Assembly (NCBI GenBank): GCA_020351875.1
Contig: CP070671.1
Location: 3,198,834-3,262,833, forward strand
Direction of reading: 5' to 3'
DNA length: 64,000 nucleotides
Source of the DNA: Chromatiales bacterium
GTDB lineage: Bacteria > Pseudomonadota > Gammaproteobacteria > Steroidobacterales > GCA-2729495
The position numbers and the translations under genes were made by a program. Positions 1-9,646 of the stretch are shown piece by piece. The stretch's first letter is position 1, and each line of letters opens with the position of its first letter. The notes under the pieces were generated by a model that made no database searches, was not told the origin of the DNA, and saw only the letters and a program-made list of their open reading frames with translations.

Positions 1-2124
1 CACAGCGAATGTCAGGTTCATTGACTGCCGAATTTCCTCGTATGGCATCGGGTGCACCGACTGGCCTTGCAGGAACGAGCCCCAGGCGACCATCTCCTCA
101 GGATGCCCCTTTGAGCCATATGAGGACTTGGTCACTTTCCGATTTTGATGCAACCACAGTTTTTGGAAGTTCTCGCAGCGTGCGATCAGGCCTGCACCAT
201 ACGCAGTAAACACTTCCTTCGGGTACGAAGGATCTCCCTGAGCGGTATAGATGAGTTGCCCGCACGAACCATCCGCAAACTCGACCTGCGCCGTTAGCGA
301 GTCCACAAACGGAAGCCGGCCCTCGGCTGGCCAGATTGGCTGCGCGAAAACACGCACCGGCTGGCTGGCGAACAGGAAACAGAAAAAGTCCAGGAAGTGA
401 CACGCCTCGCCCAGGATTCGTCCCCCGCTCTCCTCATAGTTGGCATACCAGCTCTCCGGATCCAATGGCCCGGCGTAGACGTGATAGGCAACTGTCTTGG
501 GACCGGGAATACCCTGAAGCGCCTCGCGCACTTTCACCGAGGCCGGCGCGAAACGACGATTGAAACCCACCATGACGCTGCCGTTGCTGCTGCCCAAGGC
601 TTCATCTATATCCTTCAGCTCTTCTCGATTCAGGCACAAGGGCTTTTCGACAAACACATGGCGATCGTTCCGGAGGCCCTCGACGACCATCGGCGCGTGG
701 AGATGATGCCGTGTGCCAATCAATAATCCCCGATTCCCCGATTCACCAGCCACTTGCTGGAAATCAGTTGTCGCGTTCGCGAAACCAAATTTCTCTTTGA
801 CGTGGCCCGCGCTAAGCGCTGTCTGTGTCACCACCGAGCCCAACGACACACGGTCCTTGAGGTGTGGCAGCAGCATAGTCTTGACGAAGTTTCCGGCACC
901 GGCCACATCAATCTGGTCGACCCTCTGATCAAGAGTCGCCGGCAGTTTAGGGACCGGGTGTTGTTCTGTTGGCGTCTCGTCTGGTTGTGCCTGCGCTGCG
1001 TGAACAGCCGGATCGTAGTGAAGCACTACACCGATATCGGCACAGCCCGGCTCCATCAATGCCTGATAGGCCGCAAGAGAGTCCGTGAAGGAGACATCAC
1101 GACTGATCAGAGGGCCTAGATCGAGATCACCATTGCGCATCAGTTGCAGACAGGATTCGAAATTACGCTGCTCGGTCCAACGCACGTACCCGATCGGATA
1201 ATCGCCGCCACCCCATTCATAGGCCGGATCGTAGCGCCCGGGCCCGTAGGACCGGGAATATCGAACCTCGATTTCTTTGTGGTAGAGCTCCTTCCACTCG
1301 AGATGGGCATCGGTGATGCCAACGATCACCATGACTCCGCGGTCCCGCAACGCATCCACAGACTGTTCCACCGGTGCGTTGCTGCCGGCGGTGCATACCA
1401 ACGCTGCGTCTACGCCAAAGCCCCCCGTCCAGGCGCGCACTTGTTCACTCAGTTTACCCACCCGCGGGTTCAGCACGAGCTCGGCGCCCATGGTCTTCGC
1501 CGTCTCCAGGCGACTATCGTCCAGGTCTACCGCCAGCACGCGGGCGCCCGCGCCGCGCAGAATCGCAGTTGCTAGCAGACCGACCAGCCCCTGGCCCACG
1601 ACGAGCACCCGATCGCCCAGACCAACCCCGGCCTGGCGCACGCCTTGCATTGCAATTGATGCCAGCGTCGTGAAAGCGGCATGCCGATTGTCTACCTCGT
1701 CCGGGACCTTGACTGCCAGCAGATCGGGCACTCCCAGCACCTCGGCGTGATGCGCACACTCGGCGCCGCCGACTGCCACCCGGTCACCCACACGGAACCG
1801 GGTATTGGCCCCATCGACTGCAATGACCTCCCCAGCGGCGCTGTAGCCCAGCGGCGTCGGTGTTTCCAGCCGGTTCCTGACCTTCTCGTACGCGGCTTTC
1901 CAGCTCAGTGTGCGGGCGGTGTCCAGCACCTTTTTGACCTGATCCGGCCTGGCCCGAGCTTTCTGCAGGAGATTCATCTTGGCCTGCTCGACCTTCATCT
2001 TTTCCGTGCCGGGACTGATCACGGAATGTGTTGTTCGCACGAGGATGCCGCCCGGCGGCACCTGGGGTGCCGGAACCTCCTGAATCTCGAGGCGTCCATC
2101 CTGGTATTGCGCTATCTGTTTCAT
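1..2124 (-). CDS. Two-domain oxidoreductase (zinc-type dehydrogenase + Gfo/Idh/MocA), 3' end cut by window
   Basis: The frame is open for exactly 708 codons from ATG at 2124 to the window edge, so the C-terminus is missing. The first half is a medium-chain alcohol dehydrogenase-like domain (TPLGYSAAGEV, later a VVGQGLVGLLA nucleotide-binding loop near residue 180). The second half is a Gfo/Idh/MocA sugar dehydrogenase-like domain (VFVEKPLCLN, GFNRRFAP, EACHFLDF). This fusion is common in polysaccharide loci, where it probably oxidises or epimerises a nucleotide sugar; the substrate cannot be read. It sits 67 bases downstream of the amidotransferase gene and is likely the next gene in the exopolysaccharide operon. 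Family lengths of about 710-730 suggest only a few residues are lost. Confidence 0.88.
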   Translation of the reverse strand, partial: MKQIAQYQDGRLEIQEVPAPQVPPGGILVRTTHSVISPGTEKMKVEQAKMNLLQKARARPDQVKKVLDTARTLSWKAAYEKVRNRLETPTPLGYSAAGEVIAVDGANTRFRVGDRVAVGGAECAHHAEVLGVPDLLAVKVPDEVDNRHAAFTTLASIAMQGVRQAGVGLGDRVLVVGQGLVGLLATAILRGAGARVLAVDLDDSRLETAKTMGAELVLNPRVGKLSEQVRAWTGGFGVDAALVCTAGSNAPVEQSVDALRDRGVMVIVGITDAHLEWKELYHKEIEVRYSRSYGPGRYDPAYEWGGGDYPIGYVRWTEQRNFESCLQLMRNGDLDLGPLISRDVSFTDSLAAYQALMEPGCADIGVVLHYDPAVHAAQAQPDETPTEQHPVPKLPATLDQRVDQIDVAGAGNFVKTMLLPHLKDRVSLGSVVTQTALSAGHVKEKFGFANATTDFQQVAGESGNRGLLIGTRHHLHAPMVVEGLRNDRHVFVEKPLCLNREELKDIDEALGSSNGSVMVGFNRRFAPASVKVREALQGIPGPKTVAYHVYAGPLDPESWYANYEESGGRILGEACHFLDFFCFLFASQPVRVFAQPIWPAEGRLPFVDSLTAQVEFADGSCGQLIYTAQGDPSYPKEVFTAYGAGLIARCENFQKLWLHQNRKVTKSSYGSKGHPEEMVAWGSFLQGQSVHPMPYEEIRQSMNLTFAV

Positions 2125-2191
2125 TGGCTTTATTGACTCAACGGGGCAGGCAGTTTGACATAAGAATTCAAAGTCTCTTGGTTGGCAGCCG

Positions 2192-4111
2192 CTAGCCTGA
2201 CGGTTCCAGGAACGACTCACACCAGAGCTCGAAACTGATCAAAAAGTAGATGAGGTAGGCGAAGTCGTCGCTGCCACTTGCGTTACGTCGCAGGACTTCC
2301 TGTACGCCCTTCGGGCTGAACACACCGCGTTTCCGCAGACGCTCCGCAGACAAAAGATCTGCAATCATGGGCTGCAAATCGCGTGCAACCCAGGTACGTA
2401 TCGGGGCGCCAAAGCCCGCCTTGCGGCGATGTACTACGTCCCTCGGCAACAACGGTTCCAGCGCTTTCTTCAGGATCCATTTCCGAGTGTTCCCCCGCAG
2501 CTTCAGTCTCGGCGGCATGTGGGCTGCGAAGTCTATGATTTCATTATCAATGTAAGGAACCCGAACCTCGACGCCATGGGCCATGCTCGTCTTGTCTGTA
2601 TAGGTCAGATTGAGTGACGGCAAGAAAGTCTTGAGGTCCAGGTCAAGCATGCGGTTGATGTAGTGCTGACCCGTCGACTGCTCGAGACATTCCCGATGTT
2701 TCCAGTGTTGCTCTCCGGTTCGCAGGAGCTCTGAAAATTCCGCTGTGAAGAGTGAGTTGAGCACATCATCGCCAGCATAGGTCAGGAAGCCGAGCATCGA
2801 CGATTCAAAACCGTCGGATACATTGCCAACAAATTTTCGTAGCCGCCGCGATGCGCCGGGGAACAGCGGCGCCCCGTGAGCCGGAAGTTTCTGTACCACT
2901 CCCTGCACAAGACTTCGCAGGACAGCCGGTATGCGTGCGTAGTCTCGCGCAAGCTTACCGCCGAGATGCCACGGATACCCGCAGAAGACCTCATCCGCAC
3001 CCTGGCCACTGAGCAAGACTTTGATGTCCTGCTGCCTCGCCTGTTCACAAATCAGATAGCTGGTAATGGCCGCCGGGTCGGCAATGGGCTCATCCAGATG
3101 ATAGACAACTTTCGGCAGCAGCTCGACGATCTTCGGATCCAGGATGATCTCGTGATGATCCGTGCCGAAGGTCTTGGCGACGAGCCTCGCATATCCCAGG
3201 TCATCTGGTTGACCTTCCCCCTTGGAATCCTGCTGACGGAACCCGATGGTGAAACTCTTAAAGCGCTCGTCGGTGAACTCTCTCGCCAATGCAAGCAACC
3301 CACTGGAGTCGAGTCCACCACTGAGAAACATGCCCACGGGGACGTCGCTGATCATTTGCCGGCGTGTCGCCGCCGTCAGTTCGCCGCGAAGTTGTTCGGC
3401 AGTTTGCTCTTCACCGAGAGATTCGTCAGGGTCAAACAGGATCGTGTGAAATCGGTGCTCAGCTGTCGCGCCGTCTTTCTGCACCTGCAGCCAGGTGCCA
3501 GGCGACAGTTTCCGGACGTCTGCCAGGAGCGTCATTGGCTCTGGGCAGTAGCGGTATGCCGCGCAGCTGAGTACTGCCAGCGGGTCAAGTTCCTTCGAGA
3601 TGTCGCCACCAACGAGCAACGATTTGATCTCGGATGCAAAGCTGATCGTCCGCCGCCCCAGATGGTAGTAGAGCGGTTTGACACCGAGCCGGTCGCGGCA
3701 CAGGTACAGCGTCTCCCGGTTGGCATCCCAAAGAGCGAAAGCGAATATGCCGTTCAGGCGCGCCACAAAGTCCATCCCCCACTCTTCGTAGGCATGGACC
3801 AGTATTTCGGTATCGGTATTGGACTTGAAACGGTGGCCGCTATCCAGGAGTTCAGCCCTTAAGGTCTGAAAATTGTAGATCTCGCCATTGTAAGTAACCC
3901 ATATGGCGCCATCTTCGTTGCACATCGGCTGTTGTCCAGCCTCACTGAGGTCGATAATGCTCAGTCGCTTGTGTGCCAGCGCAACCGGCGTATTTGCCGT
4001 ACCTACGGACGCCACTCCGCTGTCATCGGGACCGCGGTGCCCGATCAGCGCGGCCATGCTGGCGACGCGATCGAGATCGGCTGCGCCCCAGGTTCCGGCT
4101 ATGCCGCACAT
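2192..4111 (-). CDS. asnB: Asparagine synthase-type amidotransferase, exosortase/EPS-associated
   Basis: 639 residues. It begins MCGIAGTWG, placing the catalytic Cys2 of a class II glutamine amidotransferase directly after Met1; this fixes the start. The C-terminal half has the ATP-pyrophosphatase loop SGGLDSSG near residue 265. The family transfers glutamine ammonia to a carboxylate through a beta-aspartyl-AMP-type intermediate. In XrtA/PEP-CTERM exopolysaccharide loci a dedicated subgroup is thought to amidate a sugar acid or precursor instead of making free asparagine, and the neighbours here (tyrosine kinase, chain-length protein, export protein) favour that role. Plain AsnB remains possible. 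About 436 bases without a gene precede it. Confidence 0.88.
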   Translation of the reverse strand: MCGIAGTWGAADLDRVASMAALIGHRGPDDSGVASVGTANTPVALAHKRLSIIDLSEAGQQPMCNEDGAIWVTYNGEIYNFQTLRAELLDSGHRFKSNTDTEILVHAYEEWGMDFVARLNGIFAFALWDANRETLYLCRDRLGVKPLYYHLGRRTISFASEIKSLLVGGDISKELDPLAVLSCAAYRYCPEPMTLLADVRKLSPGTWLQVQKDGATAEHRFHTILFDPDESLGEEQTAEQLRGELTAATRRQMISDVPVGMFLSGGLDSSGLLALAREFTDERFKSFTIGFRQQDSKGEGQPDDLGYARLVAKTFGTDHHEIILDPKIVELLPKVVYHLDEPIADPAAITSYLICEQARQQDIKVLLSGQGADEVFCGYPWHLGGKLARDYARIPAVLRSLVQGVVQKLPAHGAPLFPGASRRLRKFVGNVSDGFESSMLGFLTYAGDDVLNSLFTAEFSELLRTGEQHWKHRECLEQSTGQHYINRMLDLDLKTFLPSLNLTYTDKTSMAHGVEVRVPYIDNEIIDFAAHMPPRLKLRGNTRKWILKKALEPLLPRDVVHRRKAGFGAPIRTWVARDLQPMIADLLSAERLRKRGVFSPKGVQEVLRRNASGSDDFAYLIYFLISFELWCESFLEPSG

Positions 4112-4547
4112 ATCGGCCGCACAAAGGCTCGGACTGCCATGCCCCGAAAGGTCCCGTCAATCACTCTACTTTCGATGCAAGAACGCATGGTGAGACTATC
4201 CCTGTCCTCTTGGCGTTGTTGCACCGCGCCTGCAACGCCGGGCAGACCAACATCCGATCGCTGGCCGGGGGGGCCAACGCAACGTGATCGAAGTGAGTCT
4301 GTTGTGCTCCGTATCCCAACGAATATTGTTTATCGACTCGGTCGCAGCGGCAGATGCAAAGACGGTTAGGTCTAACCTGGCCACCACCACCTCCAAGCGC
4401 CATTTCCTTGGCGACTTTCCTCTCCGAACGCGGTTGCTCGATATCAGTCGCAGACGGTGTACTGATGAGTTTTCGCGTTCTGCCGAATCCGTGAGTCTCC
4501 CCGCTGGATTAACCGCCATTCCAGAGGGCGGTGCGCCGAACTCGAGG
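4112..4547. other. Gene-free stretch between amidotransferase and tyrosine kinase genes
   Basis: 436 bases with no ORF that looks coding on either strand: short open frames are rich in Arg and lack a ribosome site. The gap is unusually long inside an otherwise compact minus-strand block, so the amidotransferase gene probably has its own promoter here or a gene has been lost. I could not pick out a convincing promoter, terminator or RNA. Confidence 0.4.
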
Positions 4548-5342
4548 TCAATAATATTTCGGCACGTCCCCGCGGGATTTGTTGAGGACCACTCCGAGAA
4601 GCTCGCGGCCCTTCAGTCTCTCGGCGGCCGTTCGCATGTCATGCCTCGTCGTTTGGCCTTCAGATACGACCAGCAGTGAACAATCAACCCGATCCGAAAA
4701 GGCAAGAAAGTCATCTGCCTCTAGTAATGGCGGCAGGTCGTAAATCACCGTCCCACCGATGCTGCCGAATACCTTTGCCAAATCTGCCATCTGGGGGCTC
4801 ATCAACAATTCTGAGGAATCGCCAATATGCTCCTCGTTCAAGAGACAGTAGAGCCCGTTATTGTCGATCTGTACAAGCGCTTCTGCGAGTCCCCGGTTAC
4901 CGCGCACGAAATCCATCAGATGCGCATGACCCGAGAGGCCCAGGTACTTGACGACCGAATGGTTGTGAAAATCGAGATCTACCAGGAAGACTTTTTGATC
5001 CGGCTGAGCAGCCAGACTAAGTGCCAGGTTAATCGAAGTGACAGATTTGCCCTCACCGGCTCGCATCGCCGTCACCGCAATGGAGGTCCAACCATTCGCC
5101 TTTGCCCGCTGCGCAGCTCGCGTCCTCAGCATCTTGTATGCAGATGCTACAGAGTCGTCGTCCCTCGTTGCCGCAAGCCTGTATTCAAAGGCGTGGCTCG
5201 GGTCTATTGTTACCCGCTTCACATCGCTCAGATCCAGTGATGACTTCGACTTAAGCAGGGATTGAGCGTGATCCCCCTTGCTCACCTCCTCAATTTTCTC
5301 GGCCAGACGCTGCTGGTTGACGGCTTTTTCGATCAGGCTCAT
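4548..5342 (-). CDS. BY-type tyrosine autokinase, exosortase/EPS-associated
   Basis: 264 residues. It is a P-loop kinase of the CapB/Wzc cytoplasmic-domain class: Walker A at about residue 93 (MRAGEGKSVTSIN) and Walker A' at about 120 (VFLVDLDFHNHS). The tail ends KYY, a short tyrosine cluster where such kinases autophosphorylate. It should act with the separate membrane chain-length protein encoded 32 bases upstream (5375-6904) to control polymerisation and export of the exopolysaccharide. This split kinase/Wzz layout is usual in XrtA loci. The N-terminal 60 residues are a helical linker that may dock on the Wzz partner. Confidence 0.9.
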   Translation of the reverse strand: MSLIEKAVNQQRLAEKIEEVSKGDHAQSLLKSKSSLDLSDVKRVTIDPSHAFEYRLAATRDDDSVASAYKMLRTRAAQRAKANGWTSIAVTAMRAGEGKSVTSINLALSLAAQPDQKVFLVDLDFHNHSVVKYLGLSGHAHLMDFVRGNRGLAEALVQIDNNGLYCLLNEEHIGDSSELLMSPQMADLAKVFGSIGGTVIYDLPPLLEADDFLAFSDRVDCSLLVVSEGQTTRHDMRTAAERLKGRELLGVVLNKSRGDVPKYY

Positions 5343-5374
5343 GGTTTGTTCTCTGAGTATTTGACTAGCCGCTG

Positions 5375-6904
5375 CTACTGGGCAACAACGAAGATAGTCG
5401 ATGCTGCAACTAGTAACAGGCTACATGTATAGGTACCGACAATGACGCGGTGCCTGAATATATCCCGCTGGTTCCTTATATAAGGAACGGCGGCGAGGGG
5501 TGGTACGTCGAAAGCCGCAGATACATCCGACGCATTGCGCACCGTATTGTCCAAGCCTTCCAGAAAGAATGCCGCGATTACGCCAAAGCCAAACACAACA
5601 ACAAACACCATTGCAACGATTAGTGATTTCCTGGGCTTGTAAGGCTCATTTGGAACTATTGCTGCGGTTAGCACGCGAACATTAGCGGCTTCAAGATCTA
5701 ACGTTTGCACGGTTTCCTTGATTCTGCTGTAGAAGATCTCGTAGAGCTCACGATTCGTGTCAACCTCTTGCTGGAGATCTGCGAGCTTCGATTCCTTCCG
5801 GCCAATGTCTTGATATTGTGCCTTGGCTGTGTCGAGCGCTTGTTCCAAAGCCACAACCTCGGAACGCGCCGCCTCGTAGTCCCGGCGAATCCTGTCAGCC
5901 ACGCTCGATTGCTGTCTGTTGAGATTTTCACGTGTTTTAGCCAATTGCTCTTGCGCCGCAATCATCTTCGGATGCTTGGGACCGTAACGGTTCCCCAACT
6001 CCGCGACGGTTTGCGCGGCCTCAGCCTCGTCTTCCTGGAAACGCTGCACGACACTGTCGTCCTGAACTGCGGGAACACTGCTCAGGTTATCCGGGGCGGC
6101 TCCACTGTCTGGAAAAACCTGTAAGTACGCGATCCTGGCAACAGAATACTTGCGTCTCGCGTCAACAAGGCGAGCCGTCAGATCATTGATTTCTCTGGCT
6201 GGCAATGACTTCACGCCATCGGCATCAATAAGCTGTTCCTGTTCGCGAAATTCCTGGAGCCTGGCCTCAGACTCCAACAATTGCTGCTTGAGCCCTTCCA
6301 GCCGCTCCGTCATCCAGCTAGCGGCGGACTGCGTGACGTCCTCGCGAGCGCTGAGAATGCTGCCAATGTAGGCTTGCGCATGCGCATTCGCTATGCTCGC
6401 CGCCATTTCAGGATCTTCTGAATCAAAGTGAACGTGCACCAGTTGTGTCTTGGGAACCGGATCAACCAGCAAGTTCCTGGCGTAATTCTCTACCGTGTCC
6501 TGCGTGGGATCCGTAGTTTTCTGGGATGTGTCTTCTCGGACTAATCCCATTAAGCCTTTGCTGTCATCCGCGCTGCCACGAAAGCTAGCGTTCCTGACCA
6601 GATCCAACTCATCGATCACCGCTTCTATTATCGATCGGGATCGGAGTATCTCGAACTGCGTCTCGTAATACTGCTCACTTCGTGTATCGACGCCGTAGAC
6701 TTCGTCGATAGACACGATGTTCTTCTGGTCGGATTCAATCAACAACGTAGTTGATGCCCTGTAGACTGGTGTGATGGTGGACAAAACTAGCGCTGCGATC
6801 AGACTCGCGACAACAGCAGCGCCGAGAATCGCCCACTGTCGCCGAGTCACAGCGCCCCACACCTGCCGAAGATCGATCTCGTTTTCGTTCTTTTTACTAT
6901 CCAT
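5375..6904 (-). CDS. Wzz/GumC-type chain-length determinant, exosortase/EPS-associated
   Basis: 509 residues. There is a membrane segment near residues 27-47 (AILGAAVVASLIAALVLST), followed by the Wzz motif TPVYRASTTLLIE. A long periplasmic coiled-coil region covers about residues 190-390 (many Glu, Gln, Arg, Leu heptads). A second membrane segment follows the Pro-rich turn EPYKPRKS near 420, and a further hydrophobic stretch closes the protein. Inner-membrane polysaccharide co-polymerases of this type set polymer length and form the export channel base together with the Wza-like protein (6981-7583) and the BY kinase (4548-5342). No kinase domain is fused. Confidence 0.9.
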   Translation of the reverse strand: MDSKKNENEIDLRQVWGAVTRRQWAILGAAVVASLIAALVLSTITPVYRASTTLLIESDQKNIVSIDEVYGVDTRSEQYYETQFEILRSRSIIEAVIDELDLVRNASFRGSADDSKGLMGLVREDTSQKTTDPTQDTVENYARNLLVDPVPKTQLVHVHFDSEDPEMAASIANAHAQAYIGSILSAREDVTQSAASWMTERLEGLKQQLLESEARLQEFREQEQLIDADGVKSLPAREINDLTARLVDARRKYSVARIAYLQVFPDSGAAPDNLSSVPAVQDDSVVQRFQEDEAEAAQTVAELGNRYGPKHPKMIAAQEQLAKTRENLNRQQSSVADRIRRDYEAARSEVVALEQALDTAKAQYQDIGRKESKLADLQQEVDTNRELYEIFYSRIKETVQTLDLEAANVRVLTAAIVPNEPYKPRKSLIVAMVFVVVFGFGVIAAFFLEGLDNTVRNASDVSAAFDVPPLAAVPYIRNQRDIFRHRVIVGTYTCSLLLVAASTIFVVAQ

Positions 6905-6980
6905 GCCTGCTTTGTCCGTTGTCCTTGATCGACGACCTTAATGTTTGCGTGTGTAGAGAAAATCCCGTTGACACGGCACG

Positions 6981-7583
6981 TTAGAACAAACCGGTCTCGG
7001 GAACGGTAATCACGTCGCCCGGGTACACTGCGTCCGCCAGATCCATCCGCATCGATTGCTCGGAGGCACCGGATGACCGCTTGACCTCGATCTTCTTTCT
7101 GGAAGCGAACTCCGTAAACCCGCCGGCTAAAGCGATGGCTCTTTCCAACGTCAGCCCTGGCTCATAGGGATAACCTCCAGGCTTCCTGACTTCGCCGTTC
7201 AGGTAAATCCGACGGTACTCCTTCATGGTAACCGTCACGTCAGGGTCGATCAGGTAGTCGCCCTCGAGACCGTCTGTGATGCGGTCTTCAAGTTCGTTGA
7301 CTGTTAATCCTTCCACCTGAAGGACGCCCAGCAACGGATAGTTCAATTTGCCCGAGTCACTCAATCGGACCTCCATGCTGAGGTCGTCTTCGCCGAATAC
7401 ATTGATGATGATCTGGTCACCCGGACCAAGCTGGTAAGAATCTGCGGTGACCTGCGCTTTGGCAGACACAGGCAGCGATAGTCCGCAGATGACCAACAGC
7501 GCCAAAACCCTCAGCAAAGCGGCCGAGCTAGCGCCAACGAGTCGTGCAGTCGATCTAAACTTCTGAGAAATCCGCTCGTACAT
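6981..7583 (-). CDS. Wza-like periplasmic polysaccharide export protein (Poly_export + SLBB)
   Basis: 200 residues. It has an N-terminal signal peptide with a likely AKA/Q cleavage near residue 44. No clear lipobox is present, although a Cys lies in the hydrophobic stretch, so this short form is probably soluble in the periplasm. The export domain begins YQLGPGDQIIINVFGEDD. A SLBB-type repeat follows (YLNGEVRKPGGYPYEPGL). It is shorter than E. coli Wza, as usual for the XrtA-associated family. Its gene is separated by 76 bases from the chain-length gene and preceded by a 221-base leader carrying a possible sigma-54 element. Confidence 0.88.
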   Translation of the reverse strand: MYERISQKFRSTARLVGASSAALLRVLALLVICGLSLPVSAKAQVTADSYQLGPGDQIIINVFGEDDLSMEVRLSDSGKLNYPLLGVLQVEGLTVNELEDRITDGLEGDYLIDPDVTVTMKEYRRIYLNGEVRKPGGYPYEPGLTLERAIALAGGFTEFASRKKIEVKRSSGASEQSMRMDLADAVYPGDVITVPETGLF

Positions 7584-7699
7584 TATCTTTTTCGTTCGCT
7601 CCGTTTATGTGGAATCGTGGATCATTGCGGGCCGATGCGCCCTTGTCAGCGAGTCGTATTCTCTTGTGCGGTTCTTAGGTGTTATCTAAGCTTTATAAC

Positions 7700-7714
7700 G
7701 CAAAATCAGGCCCC
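7700..7714 (-). promoter_or_regulatory. Possible sigma-54 (-24/-12) element upstream of export gene
   Basis: On the minus strand the sequence is GGGGCCTGATTTTGC. It matches TGGCACG-N4-TTGC at the GG, the C at position 6, and TTGC, about 7 of 11 conserved bases, with the right GG-to-GC spacing. It lies about 117 bases upstream of the start at 7583. Some XrtA exopolysaccharide loci are controlled by RpoN and the PrsK/PrsR pair, which is why I looked. The match is weak and may be chance. Confidence 0.2.
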
Positions 7715-7804
7715 AGGTTGCCGGGCTATGCATAATCCGAAAGACAGCGGAAACAGCCAACATAACGACCGACCGGTCTCGGCCTTCTCGTAGAGTTGGC
7801 TGCC

Positions 7805-9133
7805 CTAAACATACTTTCGCTCCTGTTCTTCAAAGTCTTCCGCCGCTTCAATGAGTTCGTCTTCCGCGCCTTCGAGGATATCCGCCAGGTCCGCCCGGGT
7901 TTCCCCGGGGTCGCTGGTCTCATCCAGCGTTTCGGCGTCGTCCTGACCTGGCCCTGTCGAGTCGCCACTTTCGGGCTTGCTCGAGAACGCAATGTCAATT
8001 TGCCCCAGCGTGAACACATCTCCGTCGCGCAGCAAACCGCGCGTCTGGCGTATTCCGTTAAGAATGATTCCGTTCTTGCTGTGCAGGTCTTCGATGATGT
8101 AGACGCCGCCTACATGGTCGATCAGCGCATGCCGGCGGCTGACGTTCTTGTCGATAACCACCAGGTCATTGGCATGGCTGCGCCCGATCAGGAATGGGAA
8201 TTGCGATACCTCGATCTGGTCAATCAAACGGCCACCGCGGTAAACGATCAGCGTCGGCGTCTGAGATGGTTGGTTCAGCTGCGGCACTGACTGGTTAACC
8301 TCGCGGTTGGGGCCGCCCTCTTCGAACCATTCCCAACCCAGCTCACGCACGGTCTCATCGATGATTTCCGTGGTGACGGTGGGTTTTTCTTCGACACAGC
8401 AGGCCATTAACGCGGTGTCGCAAAGCGTGTTGATCAGGCGCGGCGTGCCCGTGGCCAGTCGGTGTATCTCGCGAATTGCCTCCGGCTCGAAAATTGCGTC
8501 CATATCGCCGCCCACGATTTCGAGACGATGCCGGATGTAGGCATCGGTTTCTTCCTCGTTCAGGCACTCGAGGCGCTGGCGCAACCGCACACGCTGGCGC
8601 AGCTGCACGAGATTCGGCGAATCGACGACGTCGTCCAGCTCGGTGCTGCCGGTGAGCAGGATCGTGACGATGCGCCGGTCGTGGCTGTCGATGCAGGACA
8701 ACAGGCGCAGTTCCTCGAGGGCCTCGGCACTCAGTTTCTGCGCTTCGTCGACGATGATGACGACGTGACTGCGCTGCCGATGCTTCTCCAGGAAGACATC
8801 GCGCAGGGTATCCAGCAACAGTACCCTCTTGCGGGTATACATCGGCTTGCCAAACTCGGACAGGAGTGCCTGCAGGAGTTCGATGTTGTCCAGGGTCGTG
8901 TGCGTCAGCCGGGCGGTCTCGTACCCGCCCCCAAGCTCGTCGAGGACCGTATTCAGGACCGTCGTCTTGCCGATACCGATTTCGCCGGACAGGATCACGA
9001 AAGTGTCGTGATTGGTCAGCGCGAACTTCAGGTTCGCCACCGCTCGCGCGTGGGCGTCGGTCAGAAACAGGAACCGGGGATCCGGTGCCAGATCAAATGG
9101 GCGTTCGGTTAGTCCGAAATACTTCTCGTACAT
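7805..9133 (-). CDS. ExeA-like AAA ATPase fused to FHA domain, exosortase/EPS-associated
   Basis: 442 residues. The N-terminus MYEKYFGLTERPFDLAPDP is the hallmark of ExeA/XrtA-associated ATPases. Walker A is GEIGIGKTT near residue 51 and Walker B is VVIIVDEAQ near 127. Residues about 300-390 form an FHA domain (FLIGRSHANDLVV, then SRRHA, then LHSKNGIILNG), a phosphothreonine-binding fold. The acidic tail ends EEQERKYV. FHA fusion suggests the ATPase is recruited to or controlled by Ser/Thr-phosphorylated partners, yet no Ser/Thr kinase gene is in the window. It is the first gene of the visible minus-strand block. Confidence 0.9.
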   Translation of the reverse strand: MYEKYFGLTERPFDLAPDPRFLFLTDAHARAVANLKFALTNHDTFVILSGEIGIGKTTVLNTVLDELGGGYETARLTHTTLDNIELLQALLSEFGKPMYTRKRVLLLDTLRDVFLEKHRQRSHVVIIVDEAQKLSAEALEELRLLSCIDSHDRRIVTILLTGSTELDDVVDSPNLVQLRQRVRLRQRLECLNEEETDAYIRHRLEIVGGDMDAIFEPEAIREIHRLATGTPRLINTLCDTALMACCVEEKPTVTTEIIDETVRELGWEWFEEGGPNREVNQSVPQLNQPSQTPTLIVYRGGRLIDQIEVSQFPFLIGRSHANDLVVIDKNVSRRHALIDHVGGVYIIEDLHSKNGIILNGIRQTRGLLRDGDVFTLGQIDIAFSSKPESGDSTGPGQDDAETLDETSDPGETRADLADILEGAEDELIEAAEDFEEQERKYV

Positions 9134-9646
9134 GTTCTTTTCGTTATCGCCGAGAGTGCGGGCCGGTTAACAGCTGGCACGGTCACAATTGATCGGATAT
9201 CTACATCTGTAATTGTAATGATTTCAGGATAATATGTCCCGGACCTAAACCCATAATCATGTCACCGAGGAAACGGGCCGGCTGGCCGGCGCGCTGCTCC
9301 GGGACTTTGTCCGTGTAGGCCAACTCCGGCTCCGATTTTAATTCAGGACGGCCTCAACGTCGGTAACTGGTGCCCCAAAATGAGACGCAGCGCACACATT
9401 TGGCCCGGGACCCCAGGATCGGACCAGGGGGACCTCGCACGCAAGCACCAGACGCCAAGTCTGGCCTGCCCCGGGGGTGCCGAACCCTCCCGCGGCGGAT
9501 CGCCAGCCGTGGCGCTCCGGGCTCACTGCACTGAATGGGGCTGCCAGTCCCGTTCCGGGACAAGATTTTACATAATCTGGAGAGCGGCGGCAGACGACCC
9601 GCCCATAAACCGCCGGCCAATTAACCGCCAGGCGGACAATCCAACT
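9134..9646. other. Gene-free stretch upstream of the EPS block
   Basis: 513 bases without a convincing gene. 9190-9250 is AT-rich (with TGTAATTGTAATG and ATAATATG) and is the likely promoter zone for the minus-strand ATPase gene, but I could not fix -35 and -10 boxes. The rest is GC-rich, with short Arg/Pro-rich open frames on both strands that I regard as noise. There is no terminator hairpin with a U tract. Confidence 0.4.

Noticed and set aside
4196-4519. 107-codon minus-strand frame in the gap before the amidotransferase gene.
   Set aside because: Arg/Ser-rich, no ribosome site and no family resemblance.
9173-9190. TGGCACGGTCACAATTGA looked at first like a sigma-54 site.
   Set aside because: The -12 TTGC is absent at the needed spacing, and the site is on the wrong strand for the EPS genes.
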